This document shows, one piece after another, positions 60,823-64,000 of a DNA stretch of 64,000 nucleotides. This DNA comes from Candidatus Heimdallarchaeota archaeon. GTDB taxonomy: Archaea; Asgardarchaeota; Heimdallarchaeia; JABLTI01. The position numbers were made by a program, and so were the translations under genes. Position 1 is the first letter of the stretch, and each line of letters opens with the position of its first letter. Location of the stretch: the NCBI GenBank assembly GCA_018238155.1, contig JABCTZ010000003.1, forward strand, positions 62,001 through 126,000, in the 5' to 3' direction. The notes under the pieces were generated by a model. That model saw only the letters and a list, made by a program, of their open reading frames with translations, searched no databases and was not told the DNA's origin.

Positions 60823-61503
60823 TTACAGTTTGATATATTTCTGAAGTTCGTTATGAATTTCTTTACAACGCTTATCTTCTGTTGCTGATTGATTAGCAAC
60901 AAAATTCAGAACATTACGAATTTTCTCTTCAGGAATATTTCCCTTAATGCTTTTAGCTATTTTTACATAAATACTATGTCGTCGAGAAGCCAATTCATTT
61001 GCTAGTTTTTGTGCTTCAATCAATTCTTTTTCTGAAAGGTTAAGCATAAAACCTTTATTTACAAAATACATCAGAGGTTCTATTACAAGACCTTCCTCTC
61101 TTTCAATCTCATCGATTGTACTTGCTAATACAAAAGCAGGTGCTGTTCGCTCATAATAAGTGATAGAAGTTCTCTTTTTCTTTTCTTCTTTTGCAATCCG
61201 AACAAAACCGTTTTCTAAAAGAAGATCCAAGTGATGATAGCATTTTGGTGCTGATACTCCCAGTTTTCTAGCAATTTCCGGAACAGTTATTTCTTTTCGA
61301 ATTGTTCCATCTTCGTTTTCAATCCCTTCACGCATTGTTCGTAAAATCTTACGTCTCATCGGATCTACAAGGATTTTGATTTTTTCTGGATCAGAAACAA
61401 CTTTAACTATATTCTCAGATATTTCGTCAACACTTTTGTTGGGGACCATTAATACTATTCCATCCTTTTTAATGTAAAATGTTTTTATTTTTTCTACTAC
61501 CAC
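60823..61503 (-). CDS. ArsR-like winged-helix transcription regulator
   Basis: 226 residues. DPMRRKILRTMREG, then VPEIARKLGVSAPKCYHHLDLLLENGFVRIA, is a clear ArsR-type winged helix with the recognition helix SAPKCYHHLDLL. A 110-residue helical C-terminal domain could sense a ligand. It lies 117 nt downstream of the UroD-like gene on the same strand and may control it or itself. Confidence 0.85.
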   Translation of the reverse strand: MVVEKIKTFYIKKDGIVLMVPNKSVDEISENIVKVVSDPEKIKILVDPMRRKILRTMREGIENEDGTIRKEITVPEIARKLGVSAPKCYHHLDLLLENGFVRIAKEEKKKRTSITYYERTAPAFVLASTIDEIEREEGLVIEPLMYFVNKGFMLNLSEKELIEAQKLANELASRRHSIYVKIAKSIKGNIPEEKIRNVLNFVANQSATEDKRCKEIHNELQKYIKL

Positions 61504-61620
61504 TTTCAGAGATGATGTTTCGCTATTATATATCTTGCTTTAGTAATTAATTTTGATTATTGCTTTAAAATGGTTTAACATTTAATATAATTTAAACGTT
61601 TTTTTCCATTCTGTTCATTT

Positions 61621-62634
61621 TTATCGTTTTTTAAGGTGCTTTACAATGATTTCAACTTTTTCATCAGGAACATTGATAGGTATTACACATCCTGGTGCGA
61701 TTATCAATCTTCGTCCATTTACAGAATCAATTACTTTTTGAATTGTATTTCTTAATTCCTCATCTGTTGAATTGAGCAAAAAGGTTTGTTCTTCTATTCC
61801 ACCCATTAATACACCATCAAATTTGGTGAATGCATTCTGAATTCTGGGTGTTGTTAATTGATCGTGCCAATTCAATGCTTCTGCCGGATAATTTTGTGCT
61901 ATGAGATCAAACATAATGTTGTTTCCATGAATGTGAATCATGTTGAATTTTGATTTGTTCTTGATTGCTTCTAGTATTTTTAAATCGTTTTTCATACCAA
62001 ATTCTTTGTACTGTTCTTCTGTTAAGAAATCATATGTTGCTTCTTGCGTTGCAATGAACATACCAATGGCTCCTTTCTCAACTGAAATTTGGGAGAATTC
62101 AATCATAGCCTTAGTAATAATTTTTAACCCTTCTTTTAAGGCAGAAGGGTTTTCCAACATTGTTTTCTTTACTAATTCTCTATTTTCCGCCAATTTTCCG
62201 GCAATCATTAGTGGATTGAATATTGTTTCAACAAAAGGAGTATCGTCCTTCAACCCTTCTCGAATTAAATCTAACGTTTTTAATTGTTCTCCAAACATAC
62301 CATCATTAACATCAAGCTCTTCTAAAGTTGCCCAATCATCCATAGTTTTTATTCTATAGCTTGTACAAAATGCAGAACCAGATACTTTCTTTTCATCAAA
62401 ATCTATTTCACATCCCCAATCCATGACGCAGTATCTTCCATTTGGACTAACTTTCATAATGATTGAATTGAATTTTTCATTGTATGCTAGTTGTTTTTTT
62501 GCTAATCTATCTGCATACAAATCATCTATTGGGAAATGCCTCCAAACGGCAAGCGGAGTTGTTTCTAATTCTTCTCCATTAATAACATCATTTAGCAATT
62601 CTCTCTTAGATTTCTTCATTGGTTTCTCTCTCAA
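61621..62634 (-). CDS. UroD/MtaA-like methyltransferase-family protein
   Basis: 337 residues (the ATG six codons in, at 62619, is an alternative start). It has the URO-D TIM barrel pattern: ELETTPLAVWRHFPI, then FNMIHIHGNN and LIIAPGCVIP. In MtaA/CmuA-type methylcobamide:CoM methyltransferases the zinc site is H-x-C ... C; here it is H234-x-H236 and C316, with the usual spacing but His replacing one Cys. It lacks the arginines of true uroporphyrinogen decarboxylase near the start. It may handle methyl groups from corrinoids; acceptor unknown. Confidence 0.82.
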   Translation of the reverse strand: MREKPMKKSKRELLNDVINGEELETTPLAVWRHFPIDDLYADRLAKKQLAYNEKFNSIIMKVSPNGRYCVMDWGCEIDFDEKKVSGSAFCTSYRIKTMDDWATLEELDVNDGMFGEQLKTLDLIREGLKDDTPFVETIFNPLMIAGKLAENRELVKKTMLENPSALKEGLKIITKAMIEFSQISVEKGAIGMFIATQEATYDFLTEEQYKEFGMKNDLKILEAIKNKSKFNMIHIHGNNIMFDLIAQNYPAEALNWHDQLTTPRIQNAFTKFDGVLMGGIEEQTFLLNSTDEELRNTIQKVIDSVNGRRLIIAPGCVIPINVPDEKVEIIVKHLKKR

Positions 62635-62646
62635 AATAAAGCTCTT

Positions 62647-63081
62647 TTATTGGATTTCTACTTGAATCTTTTTTGCATTTCCTTTTTCTGCAATAATAGT
62701 GTATTTTCCTTTCTTAAGGTCTATTACTTCAATAGCTGAATTAAATGGTTTCAGTGCTTGTCCTGCCATTGTTCCTGCTTTCTTTGCTCCGATAACTGAA
62801 ACGATGATTTTATTTTCTTGGACGTTTGCATAGCTTCCATCAAGTTTGTATCCTAAATCAGAGAAATTCCCATTAACTGAAATTTTCAATACTTCCCCTC
62901 TTTTTATTGAACTTGGTGCAGATATCTTATCTATCCACGCTGATTTTTTCGTAAAAGTGTCATTTTTCTTTTCTGGAGTTTTTACGGATTTACCTTTACC
63001 ACTTCTGGGAATTGGTTGTGATTGTTGGTCGTTTGATTGCTTCTTCTCTTTTTTTGAAAACCATTTCTTAATAAAGGACAT
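62647..63081 (-). CDS. Small basic protein with C-terminal beta domain
   Basis: About 144 residues from the ATG at 63081 (MSFIKKWFSKKEKKQ); the open frame runs further upstream. Residues 1-45 are basic and probably disordered. The remainder (APSSIKRGEVLKISVNGNF to KIQVEIQ) looks like a compact all-beta domain. No signal peptide. It lies 12 nt upstream of the UroD-like gene on the same strand, so the two are probably cotranscribed. Function unknown. Confidence 0.65.
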   Translation of the reverse strand: MSFIKKWFSKKEKKQSNDQQSQPIPRSGKGKSVKTPEKKNDTFTKKSAWIDKISAPSSIKRGEVLKISVNGNFSDLGYKLDGSYANVQENKIIVSVIGAKKAGTMAGQALKPFNSAIEVIDLKKGKYTIIAEKGNAKKIQVEIQ

Positions 63082-63260
63082 CTTTTTTTTCACCTTGTTG
63101 TTGTATCTACGATTCAATTATTGTGATTCAAATTTAAGGTTTCTCTTGCAATAAAATACTTCATTTCTGATTGAATTAGAGATAATAATTTACACAAAAC
63201 TTTAATTTAGATAATTTTCCTCAATTCATAGGCAGATATTTGCTCTTAGGTTTGATACGA

Positions 63261-64000
63261 ATGCCAGTCATAGATATCCCACTCGCAAAACTCAACAAAC
63301 TACTTGGTAAAGTCCTCACAGTAGATGAGATTGAAGAATACTCACTACAATTGGGTACCAAAATTGATGATAAACGTGAAGATAGTATTAAAATTGAATA
63401 CGATCCAAATAGACCCGATTTTTGCAGCATTCCCGGTTTTGCTCGAGCACTTAAAGGTATTATTGGAATAGAAAATGGCTTGCCTAAATACCTGTTGAAA
63501 GACAGTGGCATTATTGTTAAAGTTGAGAAATCTGTTGAAAAAATACGCCCAATAATTAAATGTGCTGTAGTACGGGGTGTTGATTTAGATGCAGATGATA
63601 TTGCTAATTTAATGCAAACACAGGAAACTCTTCATTGGGTTATCGGTAGAGATCGCAAGAAAGTTAGTATTGGCATTCATGATATGAAAGAATTAGTTTC
63701 TCCATACAAATACTATGGTGTTAAAGCTGATAGTCATCCATTTGTTCCTCTTGGTGAGGACGAGGAAATGACTCCTCAACAAATATGTAAGGATCATCCT
63801 AAAGGGTCAAAGTATGCCCATCTAGTTCAACTTGATGGTATTGTTCCTTTTCTAGTGGATAATAATGAAGGTGTTTTATCGTTCCCTCCAATAATAAATG
63901 GCATTTTAACACTTGTTACAGAAAAAACAAAAGATATCTTCATTGATGCTACAGGCACGGATGACCGTGCTGTAACAGATGCTCTTGAAATTCTAACCTC
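63261..64000 (+). CDS. pheT: Phenylalanyl-tRNA synthetase beta subunit, N-terminal part (cut by window edge)
   Basis: 246 residues visible, running off the right edge. MPVIDIPLAKLNKLLGK, then IKIEYDPNRPDFCSIPGFAR and VSIGIHDMKELVSPYKYYGV match the archaeal/eukaryotic PheT N-terminus, which lacks the bacterial EMAP domain. It aminoacylates tRNA-Phe with PheS. ATG 63261 is preferred; TTG 63252 is in frame upstream. Confidence 0.95.
   Translation, partial: MPVIDIPLAKLNKLLGKVLTVDEIEEYSLQLGTKIDDKREDSIKIEYDPNRPDFCSIPGFARALKGIIGIENGLPKYLLKDSGIIVKVEKSVEKIRPIIKCAVVRGVDLDADDIANLMQTQETLHWVIGRDRKKVSIGIHDMKELVSPYKYYGVKADSHPFVPLGEDEEMTPQQICKDHPKGSKYAHLVQLDGIVPFLVDNNEGVLSFPPIINGILTLVTEKTKDIFIDATGTDDRAVTDALEILT

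Noticed and set aside
1-64000. CRISPR array or insertion sequence with terminal repeats
   Set aside because: No regularly spaced identical repeats and no transposase with flanking inverted repeats were seen. The only dispersed repeat family is the tRNA 3' ends.

Overview
This 64 kb window is AT-rich chromosomal DNA of an archaeon. Archaeal markers are the two-subunit primase (PriS and PriL), an XPD-type helicase, a type 2 methionine aminopeptidase, archaeal-type PheT, geranylgeranyl reductase, a CDP-alcohol phosphatidyltransferase, a SepF-like division protein and a tRNA with introns. MutS/MutL, a tandem Tudor-like protein, a lysine-tailed MetAP2, large surface proteins ending in a PAFG-plus-membrane-anchor tail, and MttB/corrinoid methyltransferases together suggest an Asgard archaeon, perhaps Heimdallarchaeia-like. 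That assignment is inference; no ribosomal gene is present to confirm it.

Layout. 0-4 kb: a MacB/FtsX-type ABC system (permease, ATPase, permease). 4-6.7 kb: a flavodoxin-ferredoxin fusion, a secreted protein, a lipid-kinase relic and a GrpB-family protein. 6.9-11.7 kb: mutS and mutL. 11.9-18.5 kb: a surface protein, lysine-tailed MetAP2, small zinc proteins and a GC-rich stretch that may be a structured RNA. 18.5-25 kb: phospholipid synthesis, a PD-(D/E)XK nuclease, XPD, and priS-priL convergent with XPD. 25-28.5 kb: nucleotidyltransferase, metallo-beta-lactamase fold protein, ferredoxin, tandem Tudor-like protein, SepF-like protein and a winged-helix protein. 28.5-33.6 kb: a minus-strand operon of corrinoid protein, homocysteine methyltransferase, MetH reactivation domain and MttB-like methyltransferase. 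It looks like a methionine synthase split into separate proteins and linked to a non-folate methyl donor. A geranylgeranyl reductase follows. 33.6-38.1 kb: HEAT-repeat, zinc/membrane and secreted proteins, and a pair of 2-hydroxyacyl-CoA dehydratase-related proteins.

38.2-46.2 kb is the accessory region and the main discovery. A CAU-anticodon tRNA gene, interrupted by one intron in the anticodon loop and a second in the T-loop, heads a series of seven tRNA 3'-end fragments (variable loop/T-arm through CCA). These are spaced over 6.3 kb, and nearly every interval holds one or two cargo genes: a PIN-domain membrane protein, a thioredoxin-like protein with an HxlR regulator, a methyltransferase, HicAB, a zinc ribbon, an unknown protein and a signal peptidase. 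Cargo stop codons often lie only 12-23 nt from a fragment. The fragments are intronless where the live tRNA now has its T-loop intron. This reads as a history of repeated integration of small integrase-less cassettes at a tRNA 3' end, followed by an intron that interrupts the target sequence.

46-64 kb: a protein that appears to be a circularly permuted triosephosphate isomerase, a 46-residue secreted peptide missed by length cut-offs, a large unknown protein, a sugar-isomerase-like protein, a MacB-type ABC pair, an acetyltransferase, a broken SBBP-repeat gene, a multi-span membrane protein, an aminoglycoside-phosphotransferase-fold kinase, a membrane-anchored solute-binding protein behind a TATA-flanking palindrome, a paralogue of the sugar-isomerase-like protein, an ArsR-like regulator, a UroD/MtaA-like protein with an altered zinc site, and the start of pheT at the right edge.

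All calls come from reading the sequence and its translations. No database search, structure prediction or folding program was run.
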